Shown: in pieces, positions 45,461 to 57,500 of the stretch | Numbering within the stretch: the first letter of the stretch is position 1 | Layout of the letters: the number at the start of each line of letters is the position of its first letter | Assembly (NCBI GenBank): GCA_011037195.1 | Contig: JAAEAF010002610.1 | Coordinates: 62,001-126,000 of the forward strand | DNA: 64,000 nucleotides | Direction: 5' to 3' | DNA from: Triatoma infestans | Taxonomy: Eukaryota > Arthropoda > Insecta > Hemiptera > Reduviidae | Made by a program: the position numbers and the translations under genes | Notes under the pieces: model-generated | Seen by the model: the letters and a program-made list of their open reading frames with translations, nothing else | Told to the model about the DNA's origin: nothing | The model's database searches: none

Positions 45461-45711
45461 TTACTTTAGAGATATTTTCCTTGATAGCCTGCTTCTTTTT
45501 GTGGTCATCGATCGATTTTGGGCGTTCGTCCATCATCAGGATGTTTTGTCAAAACTGTGTGATAACATATACGTACTTGCACAGGGCAGATTTAGTTGAT
45601 ACACTTTAAAGTGGAGTGTACACTTTAAAGAAGCAGGTTTAGCGCAAAAGGAAGCCGGCTATCACGGAAAATATCTTTGATGCTTTCCAGCTATGCGGCC
45701 CAACCACAACA
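45461..45711 (+). mobile_element. family A fold-back element with 12-bp target duplication
   Basis: Flanked by the perfect direct repeat 'acattctcttac' (45449-45460 and 45712-45723). The 5' end is truncated at 'gagatattttcc', and the 3' end is complete ('gctttccagctatgcgg', 'ccaaccacaac') with an AAC-rich tail against the duplication. The left arm holds a ribozyme-like core on the minus strand (45504-45546; CTGATGA intact, GAAAC changed to AAAAT). The right arm has lost that part. It was inserted in the first bases of a RepA copy. Confidence 0.85.
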
Positions 45712-45723
45712 ACATTCTCTTAC

Positions 45724-46085
45724 TGTTGAAAGAGTAATTATTAAAATTGCTACAAAATCTTCGAAAATGAGTTTTCAATGGTAATTTGTATTTTCTGTTT
45801 CCCTAATTTCAAATCAAAATTTTTAATGAATGGTTTTTGGATAATAAGTGTATGTGTGATAATAGTATAACTCTAAAACTAAAAATTCGGAAAGCCTCAA
45901 TTGGAAATCACCAAATGATCACGACTCGAAGGTTTCATTCAAAACCCATCGGCTAGTGCGATCAATTTGAAAACAGCTCCAACGATTTTCCATAAACTTA
46001 TGTCCTACACATTCTTAGGTCTATTATTTTTATTTGTGACATTTTTCCAGTGCTTTTTGATCTAATATTTTTTGAATTTATAAAC
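45724..46085 (+). repeat. RepA fragment (host of the family A insertion)
   Basis: 'gagttttcaatgg', 'gaatggtttttgg', 'agtataactctaaaactaa', 'gctccaacgattttcc' and 'catttttccagtgc', in family order. Only the first half remains. Confidence 0.7.
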
Positions 46086-46559
46086 TACAGTTCGCGTAAT
46101 TTGAAAAAGTTTTGAATCAAAGGATTTATCGTACAATAAATCAGTGTCTATTGATGTAACAATTCTACTTTTGATCATGGTGCCAAGAATTAATAGTTTT
46201 GTAAATTCATAACAAGGAGTTGAAATAGTAAAATTGATTCAATGCTTAATTACAAAAAACTTTTAATATTAATGTTTCAAGAACATAAATACATACAGCA
46301 GGAATAAAACAAAAATTAATTACTTATCCCAAAAATAAGAGAATCATTCAACAAGTTATAGTTCTAATATGGGGTATTAAATGACTCTCACAAATTATCT
46401 ACTTTTCTAATGATCCACTAATAAATTTAGATTATTTGTCCCATCTCTCTAGTTTTTCTTATGCTGCGGTAAAACAGTTTTTTGTCTTTAATTATAGTCA
46501 GTTTCGCATATTTGTTTATTGTTCTATGTTGATGCCATAATAAAATACCCAGCCTGATT
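46086..46559. other. no recognisable feature
   Basis: AT-rich, unassigned. Confidence 0.4.
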
Positions 46560-46890
46560 TTTCAATAGTTTCAAACGTTGATTGTACAATATCCGGACGA
46601 ACATTGTCCTGGAGTAAGGGCTTTCCTTCCTTATGCAAATCATCATAATTTTTTTCAGGAACGCATTTTTCAGCAATTTCTTGTGTCATAACTAGTCTTG
46701 TCTTCTTAAATACGAACTTCAGTTACAGATTTCTAGATGATGATGGAGTTGTAACCTTGATTGGTGGTCCTATTCGGTGCAAATTGTTCGTTTAATATAC
46801 CAACCCACTAATAGAAATCGCATGATCCCATACAACGTAAACCGTATGCTTAAGCTTCGGGAGTAAATTTTAGATGATTTCACCACTTGT
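46560..46890 (-). pseudogene. mariner transposase remnant
   Basis: On the minus strand: VYVVWDHAISIS (about 46850-46815), then, after broken sequence, KPLLQDNVRPDIVQSTF and ETIEKSGWVFYYG (about 46620-46545). These match the mariner WWDxxG and LLQDNARPH...I...GW phrases, with His of the motif changed. It is a short, heavily decayed piece with no terminal repeats seen. Confidence 0.5.
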
Positions 46891-47872
46891 GAAATTGAAA
46901 GAAACCAGAAATTTTATCACTGAACACTATTCTTCCATAGTGCATGTTTTCTAGTGGACTTAGCTTTAGTCAATGAGTAAAAGAAGATTTATATACTGAA
47001 ACAATGGTAAAGCAGATGTTTTAAACTAAGCGGTTCTTTACCCCATTTACCTATTATAGCATGATCCCCGTACATACTAAGAATAAGACATACTTATCCC
47101 AAATGTATAGGAAACAAGGGGGAGGGAACCCTTTCTCCAAACTTTCCACACTTTAATTCCAGATAAAGAAGTTTAATAGATTTGCATTTATTTATTGCAC
47201 CTTTCTTAGTGAAATTCGTAAAGAATTTTCCCACTAATTAATCCTTTTATTGTTTGACATTATGTTAATTAATATACGTATTTTTTCGATCCACTGAACA
47301 AGATATTTTCCACTGATCTATATATTTTCTTTCTACATATTTTAATTTGAATATTTTACTACCAATAAATTTAAATACTTTTATGGAGAAAGTAAATTAC
47401 CACATAAATGAAAATTACAATTTTTTTTTAAATTTATTCTTCGTCATTGTTTTTGTCTTATGCGTTCTACTTCCCAGAGGAGCTATCAAATTTTATTTTC
47501 TTTAAATATAATGAAAGGAAGTAATTGTTTAATATTGACAAAACTGTAGAAACATTGTCAACACATTATTTAAGTCAGTTTCCATAATCTTCGCTTGTTA
47601 TCACTCACTTTCTTCTTATAATTTTTTGTACTAAGACGAAATCTTAATATCTTGAAAGGCACTGGCATCTTAGTCAACTTGTGCAAACATTTGATTGGTT
47701 TAATCAGTCAGGTTTATTATGGAAATCCTAAACATTCTACTTCATATCTACTGCTTATACTATCCCAGTATCTTTCTAATTACATATTTCTGCGCATTAG
47801 TCAGAGAAAAAAACATTCTTTTTCGAAGATTGAATTTTATTTTGCTTTATTTATTAGTTTTTATTTTTTTTT
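46891..47872. other. no recognisable feature
   Basis: AT-rich, with no open frame that I can support. Confidence 0.4.
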
Positions 47873-48079
47873 TTAATCTGTAGCACCTTTAATTGTTCTT
47901 CCTGTAATTACAATTCCTGTAGACAAATATCTTGCAATTTGCAATAAATATTTAATTGACCTTACAAATCCAATTACAATACTGCCTACAGATATAAGTG
48001 ATAAAACGACATATATAATGCTGTTGGTTCTTAGGATATAGAAGCTATCTCTGAATGTGATTACATCATAGACCACCAT
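47873..48079 (-). CDS. unrecognised small membrane-protein frame or exon
   Basis: A 68-codon minus-strand frame. After residue 10 it encodes RDSFYILRTNS, a hydrophobic segment of about 20 residues (IIYVVLSLISVGSIVIGF) flanked by basic residues, then VRSIKYLLQIARY. An acceptor-like 'ttcag' precedes RDSFY at about 48046, and a weak donor 'aag|gtgcta' lies at about 47885. It could be an exon of a membrane protein or a chance frame in AT-rich DNA. I do not recognise a family. Confidence 0.2.
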   Translation of the reverse strand: MVVYDVITFRDSFYILRTNSIIYVVLSLISVGSIVIGFVRSIKYLLQIARYLSTGIVITGRTIKGATD

Positions 48080-48284
48080 TCAATGCTCTTGTAGTCCCAG
48101 CAAAATTAGAGGTCACCCTATCTCCATCTCAGACCACCAAAACATCAATTTTTCCAGAAAAATGTTTCAAATAAATGTAAAAGGTTGTTATATATGCGCA
48201 TTTAACCTTCCAAGCTTCAATAAAAACTTTGAAGCAGTGATTTTGGCGAAAATCCAGAATGTAAACAATACAAAAAAAGAAAAC
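48080..48284. other. no recognisable feature
   Basis: Short unassigned stretch. Confidence 0.4.
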
Positions 48285-48790
48285 TATTCAGAAGGAAATC
48301 GCCCTTCCGTTTGAATATCGGTGACCTAAACTTTCGTGAGAATGGATCCCTTACGAATGGCTGGGTGAGTATGTATAATGTGGTGTGTATGTGTGTATCT
48401 GTCTGTGAACAAAACTCAAAAACGATGAACCGCAGTACGCTCAACTTCGATATTCCATTTAAGTAAAGTCGCAACTTACAAGAGTTGCTATTCTTTCCAC
48501 CACTTTTAAAGACATTTTTATCCAGTAAACTAATTTTTAAAACTGGTTTCTGAAAGAGCGGTAAAGTTTTTCTTCCATAATTGCGGTACACAGTTCTACC
48601 ATCTATATATTATATATTATTAGGGAACATTGAATGCATTACTAGAATACCAAGTTTTCTAGAAAATCGGTTAGCCTTAAGTAAATTTTCAGAATAGGTT
48701 GCTCAGTTTAGGGAGGGGGAGATTCTCGAAAAACAGGTCTAATGATTTTCCTTAAAACTTGAAGTCCATATATATAATTTAAAGTGTGGA
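48285..48790 (+). repeat. RepA, diverged
   Basis: 'cttacgaatggctggg', a GT-rich run, 'gaacaaaactcaaaaacg', 'gctcaacttcgatattcc', then 'ataccaagttttctagaaaatcgg' and 'aatgattttccttaaaact', in family order, with gaps. Confidence 0.7.
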
Positions 48791-49764
48791 TGCCGCCATA
48801 CAATGTTGTCACATTCAGAAAGACATTATGCCCAAAATAAACCAACAAATATTATAATCCTTATCACCTATATCTCTCTATATGTAACGCAAGCTAAAAA
48901 TGGACGTTTAGTAAATATACTCGAATTTGAAGAAATGTAACTTTAGAGAGAAGTAGATAAATAGTACAAGAGGTGTAATAGCTTTTGTAAACTGAACATA
49001 TAATTTCTATAGGGTTGTAATAATTTATAGAATAAATGTTACACCTGGCCTTGAATCGGGGGAGTCTGTAAAAAGTAACACTGTTGGAGTTGAATGTCCC
49101 CTATCGTCCTTCTATCTATTTGTCTGTCTGTTATATCTTTCACTGTGAGAATGTCTTCACAAAAACACTATTAACTATTACTACTACTACTAATACTGTT
49201 GTTCTTCTGGCATAGAACATTATATAGCCAAGCGGAATGACCATCTTTTTTATTATAATGATCATATTAATGAATTAAAAAAAAAAAATGGATAGTTTTG
49301 TAAAATAATATCTATATTTAGGAAATTTAACTCTACACACAATAATTGTTATTCATTCTTTATTTATAACAAATGTAAATTTTTGTTACAGTATTAATTT
49401 CGAATCTACTATTAAATTAGAAATCATATTTTTGTCTCTAAAGATGTATTTCTAGAGTAGATATTTTATCAGTTCTAGATTATACGAGTATATTCATGAA
49501 TATTTCCAAAATGATAATACAATATAATATTTTTAAAAGTTTGAATTAAATTTGCACTACTGTGAATTTGAAAAGGTCCACGAACTTTCATTTAGAAAGT
49601 GATTTAGTTAAAACAAAACAAAAAGAAAAAAAACGATGTGAAACGATTATATGACCCTTTCTCTTTTATTATGCAATTGCATTCATTTTTAATTGATCAG
49701 TTTTCTTGAAATTCAAAATTTTTTACTAAATACTTAGTTCCCTTAATTTCTACCACGTGATGGC
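48791..49764. other. no recognisable feature
   Basis: AT-rich, with CTA-type triplets near 49178-49195. Nothing supported. Confidence 0.45.
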
Positions 49765-49917
49765 TGATTGCTCTGAGGACGCAGCCCCTCCTCCAGACTC
49801 GGGCGCTGAGGGCTAATCACCCTCAAGCCTTAAAATTAATTGATTACGAAACCTCGAAATGAAAATGAACCCGGATTGTCTTTACGGCTTAGACCCTGGC
49901 ACCGTCATAAGGATTTT

Positions 49918-50640
49918 AAAATTGTATTTTGGAACGTATTAACACTTTTTAGACCAGGTACACTGAAAGTGCTCCTTAATTAAATTATTAAATATGACTT
50001 GAATTTAGTCGCTATCCAGGAAGTTCGCTGGAATGGACATGGGATTATGGAAAGCTAAGACGTCTATTATTGCTGTCACCCTACCCTCCATACTTTCGGT
50101 ACAGGGTTTATCGTCAGAGGTAAGGTTCGCCGCTTTTTGTTCTTGACTTCAAACCTATTAGCCCAAGAATCTGCTGGCTTCGTGTAAAAGGAAAGTTCTA
50201 CAACTATTCTTTCCTCAACATTCATGCTCCTACGGAAGTATGCGAAGAGGAAGAAAAAGACATGTTTTATGACTTGCTCGATAAGCAGTGGACGAGTGTC
50301 CAAGGGCAGATATTAAGATAATCATGGGCTATTTTAATGCCAAGATTGGTAAAGAAAGAATGTACTGCCCTACTGTTGGAATGCATAGTCTACACGAAGA
50401 TAGTAATGGGAATGGTTTGAGACTAATTAATTTTGCGGCTTCAAAAGGGCTTGTGGTAGGAAGTACGTTGTTTCCTCATAGGGATACACACAAAGACACC
50501 TGGACATCGCCAGGCGGAGGCATCTCCAATCAAATCGATCATTTATTAATAAGCGCAAGGCACAGATCTAATCTTCTCGACGTCAGATTTATCGTGGTGC
50601 AAATATTGATTCCGACCATTATCTGTCTATTGCAAGGTGA
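49918..50640 (+). pseudogene. LINE AP-endonuclease domain, broken
   Basis: KIVFWNVLTLFRPG (49918, frame 1), then VAIQEVRWNGHG (about 50005) with the catalytic Glu, after an in-frame stop. The frame shifts to 3: PISPRICWLRVKGK (about 50154) and FLNIHAPTE (about 50212). It shifts again to frame 2 near 50300: IIMGYFNAKIGKE (about 50321), where GDFNA has become GYFNA so the catalytic Asp is lost. Then GNGLRLINFAASKGL and TWTSPGGGISNQIDHLLIS (about 50500-50557). The final SDH motif region near 50600 is frameshifted. Confidence 0.8.
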
Positions 50641-52793
50641 GGGCTAGAATCTCTAACGTCAGAAACGTGAGAGGTGCAGTATTAAAAAAAGTTAATGTCT
50701 CAAAGTTAAAAAACGATGAAATTTGTACTCAATATATGCATTTCCTTGACTCAGAACTCTGCCGACTCCAGGTCGGTGAGAACTCTGACCTAGACCTTAG
50801 ATGGAGCATTTTTAAAGAAACTATTGTACATAAAGCAGAGACAATTCTAGGTACTGTAGAAAAAATCGGCCGAAGCCCATGGTTTGACAAAGAATGTCTG
50901 GAAGCCACAAACAGAAAAAACGATGCATATAACTTGATGCTACTGCGGAAAAGGACTAGAGTCTCGACTTAATTTTACCGTGAAAAGCGAAGGAAAGAGA
51001 AGAAGGTGCATAGAAGGAAGAAGAGGCAGTGGGAAAACAAAGATCTGGAAGACATAGAAAAACATCGCAGCCAAAACGAGTGCAGGGACTTCTATCGAAC
51101 AATAAACTGCGGACATAAGCCTTTCAAGCCACGCCTGACTACCTGCAGGGATGGGAGTGGCCACCTTTTATCGAACCCACTGGACATTCTTAATAGATGG
51201 AAGAGGCATTTTGATGACGTGTTGAATGGGAGCGTGCCTGAGGAAATATCCGATTTAAATGCGGTCCCACAGGAGGATGAAGTTGAACCCCCAGATGAAG
51301 AAGAGATTTGTGAGGCCTTGAGCAGGCTGAAAAACAACAAGGCCCCTGGCATAGACAGCCTGCCAGCTGGACTTTTTAAATGTGGTGGATAGGAACTGAT
51401 AAAAGTTTTCCAAGAGCTTTTACTTTCTATATGGATGAATGAGAGGTTACCAAAAGAATGGTGTGAGACTATAATTTGCCCTATTCACAAGAAAGGTGAT
51501 CAACTGGATTGCGGCAATTATAGAGGCATTTCGTTACTCCCGACAGCCTATAAAATTTTATCAAACATCCTTTTTCAGAGGTTGCTTCCTTATGTTGAGA
51601 GGATATTAGGTCGATACCAGTGCGGCTTCAGAAAGGGTAAATCGACCATTGATCAGATTTTCAATTTGAGGATGAACCTAGAAAAGGGACGGGAATATCA
51701 GCTTAACACATACCACCTATTCATAGATTTTAAAGCCGCTTACGATACTGTAAATAGGTGTGAGCTGTATAAGGCTATGACCGAAATGAATATACCAATG
51801 AAGCTGGTCCGCCTCGTTGCGATGAGTATGTCGAATGTTCACTGCGTTGTGCGGATACAGTCGAACATCTCCTCGCAATTCCAATCGAAAAACGGATTAA
51901 GGCAAGGTGATGCATTGGCTTGCTTGCTTTTCAACCTGGCACTCGAAAGGGTGATCAGAGAGTCGGGTATCCAAACCTCGGGAACCATTTTCCATAAATC
52001 CGTGCAGCTCTTAGCGTACGCGGATGACATAGACGTTGTGGGTAGAAATGTCGACGATATAAAGAGTGCTTTCCTGAGCATTGAAGCCAACGGCAGGAGA
52101 CTGGGTTTGGTGATCAATGAGGAAAAAACAAAATTCTTCTCTACCGACCCAACAGTAAAAGGGCCACTCTGCGTAAGCAACTTTAAATTTGGAAATGTGG
52201 CTGAATTTGTTTACCTGGGATCCCTTGTGACGGCAGACAACGACGTATCTCAGGAAATAGGAAGGAGGTTGATGTTGGCTAGTAGGTGCTACTTCGGCCT
52301 AAATAAGCACTTCAGAAGTGAAGTATTAACAAGGGGCACCAAACTTAGGCTTTACAAGACCCTTATTCGGCCTTTATTGGCATACGCCTCAGAAACCTGG
52401 ACCATTTCAAAGACCGACGAACACCGTCTGCAGGTGTTTGAAAGGAAGCTACTGCGCAAAATCTATGGCCCAGTACGTGAAGATACGATCTGGCTACTTA
52501 GAAAGAATAGAGAACTGTATGTTCTAACGAAGGAGCCCCCAGTAGTAGCTTGGATCAGGTTAAACAGACTGAGATGGGCGGGCCATGTAGCAAGGCTGAG
52601 TGCCGACGAAATTCCTTCCAAACTGCTGCGCGAGACCCCGGATAGGAAACGGAGGGTTGGGAGACCCAGATTGCGTTGGCATGATGGAATTGCCCAGGAA
52701 GCAAGGAACATCCTTGGACTGCGGAACTGGATGGCGGCCGCTAAAAATAGGAAACATATTGAGGAGGCCAAGACCCAAAACACTGGGTTGTAG
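50637..52793 (+). pseudogene. LINE reverse transcriptase and C-terminal domain, two stops
   Basis: All in frame 3, with stops at 50970-50972 and 51390-51392. Without them this would be about 718 codons. The last part (51435-52793) is a 452-codon open frame: PIHKKGD and NYRGISLL (residues 16-35), QCGFRKGKST (62-71), FIDFKAAYDTV (96-106, first catalytic Asp), NGLRQGDALACLLF (153-166), LLAYADDID (192-200, active-site YADD intact), FVYLGS (about 257-262). Thumb and C-terminus: ASETWTISK, LRWAGHVARL, GRPRLRWHDGI. The reverse transcriptase core is chemically intact, but its open frame lacks an upstream endonuclease in frame. Confidence 0.9.
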
Positions 52794-52879
52794 AGCCAGG
52801 AAAGAAGAAGAAGATAGACTGATTGGTACAATAGAGAGTAAGCTTAACGTCTTAGTTCTAGAAATATTTAAAAATTAGT

Positions 52880-53055
52880 TTTCCTAGAAGAAAGTGTTTC
52901 AAATGAAAGAAAATCGTTAGATTCGTTTTCGAGAACTATTTTTTATTTCCTTTGTGAAATATTAAAAAATAAAAGTAATGAAGTCCCACTTTCATGTGGC
53001 GGATTTTGGCTGAAACCTTCGAATAAACGGGATATTAAGTTTGAACTTCATAAAC
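52880..53055 (-). repeat. RepA fragment, minus strand
   Basis: Minus-strand reading gives 'gaagttcaaacttaatatcc', 'ccaaaatccgcc' and 'gtgggacttcatta', in family order. Confidence 0.6.
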
Positions 53056-53819
53056 CTTTTTTTTCTTTTATTATTAATACTGAAAGAGCCTCAGTATGTG
53101 ATGTAAATGGGTGGAAAACTCAGATTTTGAAAATTTTATACAGCGACTTAATACTTGTTCCAAATTTGAAAATTCCAAAGAAAATCCCATATATTTTCCT
53201 TTCCTGGCATACGTCACAGCAAAGTCTTCCAATGATGGGTCGATTCTAGGTATAAATCCCATTTTTTCGACTAAATAGAAAGTCGTTGATTTTTTTCTTA
53301 CTCTATTACTACAAACTTCTTTTAGAAATAGAACAATTTGATTAAAAAAAAAAAAATGATTCAAATGCTGCGTAACACTGTGGATTAATCATAATCATAT
53401 CTTAAGTAGTTCCGTTGATGCATGTAGGTAGTCACTTTTTCAATTCATCTAGAAATTTAATTGTAAACATTAATCATGTCACTGCTACCAAGCATTTCTT
53501 TTTATTCTTGGGATAATAAAAAAAGTATCTTTAATCTAGTTAATAGTTGTGTGTATCATCTTTTCTAAAATAGTAAACTATTCATTGCATCAAGAAATAT
53601 ATATATTTTTAGATAAGTGAATATATATATTATCTCTCTTTGGTTGCAAGATTTGTTGTAATAGTTATCTTAAACAAGTATAAGCATTTTCTCAATAATT
53701 GTTTAAAGTGAAAATTTAACAATATTAATTTAATACATTACAAAAAAAGTTTGTTGTGAAACTCAAACACGACTTTATTTTAATTCTTCTCAGTACAGTT
53801 ATATTATAAAATGACAGTT
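53056..53819. other. no recognisable feature
   Basis: AT-rich. A 96-codon minus frame (53074-53364) has no motif that I recognise. Confidence 0.4.
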
Positions 53820-54085
53820 TCTTTAAATTTCAAATTTTGCTCCATAAAAAGTGATAGATTTATTATCTGTGCAATTAGATAGAAATCGTTAAAGTCGTTT
53901 TTTAAGAAAATTCCAAAAAACTCAGAAACCTATTCTGTAAAAAGTTATTTTGTCCACCAACACACATACACACACACACAAATACAGACCATTCCTTCAC
54001 AAAACATGTATTTTCGGTTACAAACTCAATTTCGAAAATTTGACACGCACACAATACTTCCTCTTCTTAGAGGATTAAAAGAAAG
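53820..54085 (-). repeat. RepA 5' end, minus strand
   Basis: On the minus strand: 'aggaagtattgtgtgcgtg', 'gaaattgagtttgtaacc', a GT run (CA run on plus at 53966-53982), then 'ttacagaataggtttctgag'. It starts at the RepA palindrome end (54072) and is truncated at the other side. Confidence 0.75.
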
Positions 54086-57000
54086 TAAAAGTGTAAATAA
54101 GTTTACCATTAATAAATTTTATTTTGTAAATATGTTGAGATTTAGGGAATAGCTAGGGAACGCCAAAATGCACTTTTACCAGAAACTCTACTAAAGTGGT
54201 TTCCTTGCCTGTGCTCCAGTATGGAATAATTACAGTTTTAAAATATTAGATAGAAGAATCGCAACTTTTTTTTTTTAAATATTCTTCAAATTAATGTGAG
54301 AATAGAAACAATGAGGTGTTATAATAAAATCAAAGGCATTATTGCAAAAAAAGCCAAAATTAACTTCATGCATTTGTGCTAATGATATATAAACATGCAT
54401 TAGGCGAAATAATGATATGTGCTTGTGATAGTTGGGTGTTAACAAGAACGCTAGCAAAGTTCTCAAATAAATGGTAACGAAAAATGCTGTTCAAGATATT
54501 TGGACCCGGTTCAGGATGGAGAAAAAGTGATAATGCTAAGGACAAATAGAGAATTGTTGTAGTGTTCTCTGAGTCTGAGACTTTGTGTAAAGAACTTTGA
54601 TGTGAATTTTACTCTTACTTACTGTAATTCTTATTGAATTAAATGAAAAATTGTCTACAAACTTGCAGGTACGCCGCTGGCGCTTAAAGGCAGGGGATAG
54701 AAAAGATTGGTTAAAAATTGTAGAGGAAATCCGGTCCTTCTTTGCCAGGGTCAGATTCCAGAAGAAGAATAAAATTATGATCAAATAAACAATTGTAGGA
54801 AAATTGAAACTAGTAACATTTCAAGTACTCTGTAAGGAATACAAATTTATTGTGAAAGATTTACATGAATACATTATTTGAAGGAAAATAAAGAGTCAGA
54901 GAGAGAGAGAGAGTGTGAGAGAGACAAACTGCAAAATAGGAAAGATAAAGGAAGGTGATTGTGGTTAGAAATCCAACATAGGAGCATTTGAAATGCAGTA
55001 TATAGAAAGAACCAGCATACGCACATACGAGATTGTGGTGTATGTAGAAACTGGAAAAGAGGGGAATGTCAGCGATTATGAGTCAGAGTTGTTGCCGGTG
55101 AGCGTTGTATTGGTGCTTTTGTCCCCCTCCATATTACTGGCACTAGGTCCCCCCTCCACTGCTGTATGTTTGCCCCCTAGGGGAGAACTTCGGGTACTCT
55201 TCAATTCACAGACCAAACAGTTCTCATAACGCCTACATAGAACATCGGAGTGTGTTGTTAAACAAGTATTATTAAAGATTTAATTTAAAATAGTATTCAA
55301 TAATTTACTACAAGTGTTTTGGCAAAAGGGCAATTCATTTTTTGAAAAAAAATAATAATTTTTTGTTTAGGATTTTAAATTTCAAAATTCTTCACAATTG
55401 TTTTAGTGTTTTTCTATATTAGTACTAGATATACATAGTTTGTGTTCGAACGAAACGACATCGAATTTATCAAAAATTTTCATAAGGAATCGACTAAAGG
55501 TTAGTATTTATTATAGAAATCTTAATATTAACTATTTTTACTGAAAAGTACAAACTAAAGAATAGGAATTTTGTTTTTTCTTAAAAGAAAGTAATAAAAA
55601 TTTAGTTGACATGAAGAAAAAAGCCGGTAGAATGTCGCTAAAGTGCATTATTTGAAGCTGCTCATTAGTTTATTGTTGCATCACCTCATGGCCTAAACTC
55701 TGTTGTCATCTTCTCTGTTGCATCCCCTCCAGGGTTATAGAGAGTCCTTTCTGTTGTACCAGCTTATACCGGTTTCAAATAAGCTGCTGCCATTTGACTG
55801 CCTAGGTTACTAAGTAAAAAGGTAAGATTTCCTTTTTGCTTCTTTGTCTTTATATATTGCGTTTATTCTTATTATCTTCTCACTTTATGGTTTGGAGATT
55901 AAACTTCTACAATTTATCCGTTATTATTAGGATTTACTTATGTAGTTATTTTATTTATTACATTTTGGACCAGACAATGTTTGTCCAAAGTTACTTTTAT
56001 ACTCTGACGTTATTGCAGTATTTACAGTTAAAAATTTAAACTCCAACCATTTTGTTCCCGCCTAATAGAACGTGTGTTGGCGCTCTTTTCGACCTTCATA
56101 GCCATCTATACAATTTCATTTAATTGGAGGGAGAATTATTCAACATTATCTCCCAGCATCAAAATTATTTATTTTATCGCTTGTTATTACAATTGGCGGT
56201 AATTAGATTAGAATTTTATGTTTGAATGGAATTTCATAACGTTTCTATGCATGTAATGAGCATAGAAAATCCAGAAAATAGTGAACGGACTTCTATTTAA
56301 AGATTAAATAGCGCTTAACTGTATGTTTATTGTAATGGTACTTTTAGAGAAAAGCCTGACATCAAAGCTTCCGCTTACATCCAAAAAAATTGGAAGATAT
56401 ATTAATCAAAGGAAATATTAGTTTTGTAATTTTTGTTTTATCCATTTCTCGGATGCGAACGCCACATGCAAAGCAAAAGCATTGTCCAAATTAACCAAAA
56501 AAAGATACCCAAGGGCAAAAAAATATGTGGTTTTAAGAAAGATTTTAGTTAGTAAGAAAACAGCTGACATTGTTAAAATTCGTTATTATAAAACAAAAGT
56601 TTATATAAAATTATACCATTTTCCAAATAAAAAGCACATTAAAAAAAGCCGATTGCATGTAATTTCTTCATTTTATTAACCAAGATTACTGGATGTCCAA
56701 TTGAAGATGACTTCGAACAAATGGCCAGAAAATATAGTTCGCCAGATGGCCACGCCTTATATTTTTTCTCTTCATTATTTCGGTGATGTCCTCGTGGGAT
56801 TCAGTTTGAATAGGCAAGTGAGGCCATATGCATCACACTTGTCAGAAGTCACTACCATTTGTTCTACATAAAAAGAATTATTAAAAAAAAAACTAGTGTA
56901 AAGCAGCACTCACACGTCTTCTCTTACCGCAATTTCACTATTATATTGTCAAATTTCCTTCAAGCCTTAGCGACTTTGAACATTGTATAGCTGGGAGGAC

Positions 57001-57120
57001 CTAAACCTTGGTGATACAGCACTTAAGAGTGAAACAGACTTCCAGCTCTTCTTCAGAACATGTCCAAACTTCTGTCACTAAACCGACTATACTTTCAATC
57101 AGTTTTGAAAGGTGAAGTCA
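54086..57120. other. 3-kb stretch without a supported feature
   Basis: AT-rich. It contains (GA)n at 54898-54914, a pyrimidine-rich patch at 55100-55200 and short open frames (82, 78, 67 and 65 codons). None shows a domain, repeat match or convincing splice signals. The frame 54993-55229 encodes a Leu/Pro/Ser-rich stretch that I do not recognise. Confidence 0.5.
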
Positions 57121-57210
57121 ACTCTTTCTTCTCGAACTTGATAACATTACTCTGACGATGGATGAGTAATGTGAAACCAGTCAGAATCAATATAAAGAAG
57201 CATGCACGTC
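57121..57210 (+). repeat. degenerate hammerhead-like repeat scrap
   Basis: CTGACGATGG (57162), a stem 'gatgagtaatgt', GAAACCAGTC (57174) and then 'aatataaagaagcatgc' follow the same order as family A (CTGANGA, stem, GAAACCGGTC, aaaaagaagcaggc). No second arm is seen. Confidence 0.4.
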
Positions 57211-57404
57211 TTAAAAAAAAGTACTGACTTAAATTTGTCCGCTCCTCATTATTTCTTTCTTTTTTTTCAACCGATGTTTATGTACGTACTTTTGTATTTT
57301 GTGTTTTTGTACTGGGGTTGCCAAATATTAGTGTAGAATTATTCTTTCATGGTATGTTCGCATAAAACAGCAGTTGAGAATGTTTATTTTATCTTACTAT
57401 GGTA
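57211..57404. other. no recognisable feature
   Basis: Short unassigned stretch. Confidence 0.4.
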
Positions 57405-57500
57405 CGGAGAAAGTATTGCTATCGCGTCAATTTTTCGAATTTTCGAATTTTTTCACCGGAATTACTTGTTTTGTTGCGATCTTTTGAATCTGATAGATAT
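57405..57500 (+). repeat. RepA 5' scrap
   Basis: 'ggagaaagtattgctatcg', 'tcgaattttttcaccgg' and 'cttgttttg', in family order. About 95 bp only. Confidence 0.6.

Larger units (their letters stand above)
49765..52816 (+). mobile_element. RTE-type LINE, nearly full length
   Basis: Order: less AT-rich leader (49765-49915), endonuclease, reverse transcriptase, C-terminal region, stop at 52791-52793, then a short 3' end 'gccaggaaagaagaag' ending in an AAG-rich tail, as is usual for RTE elements. A possible imperfect target duplication is '(g/a)ctgattg' at 49763-49770 and 52818-52825. It is the longest element here and clearly GC-richer than the surroundings, so it is relatively recent. It has lost activity by frameshifts and stops, mostly in the endonuclease half. 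Confidence 0.85.

Noticed and set aside
51839..52180. Minus frames opposite the LINE reverse transcriptase (also 52463-52831 and 51092-51352)
   Set aside because: These are antisense shadows of a well-supported reverse transcriptase frame.
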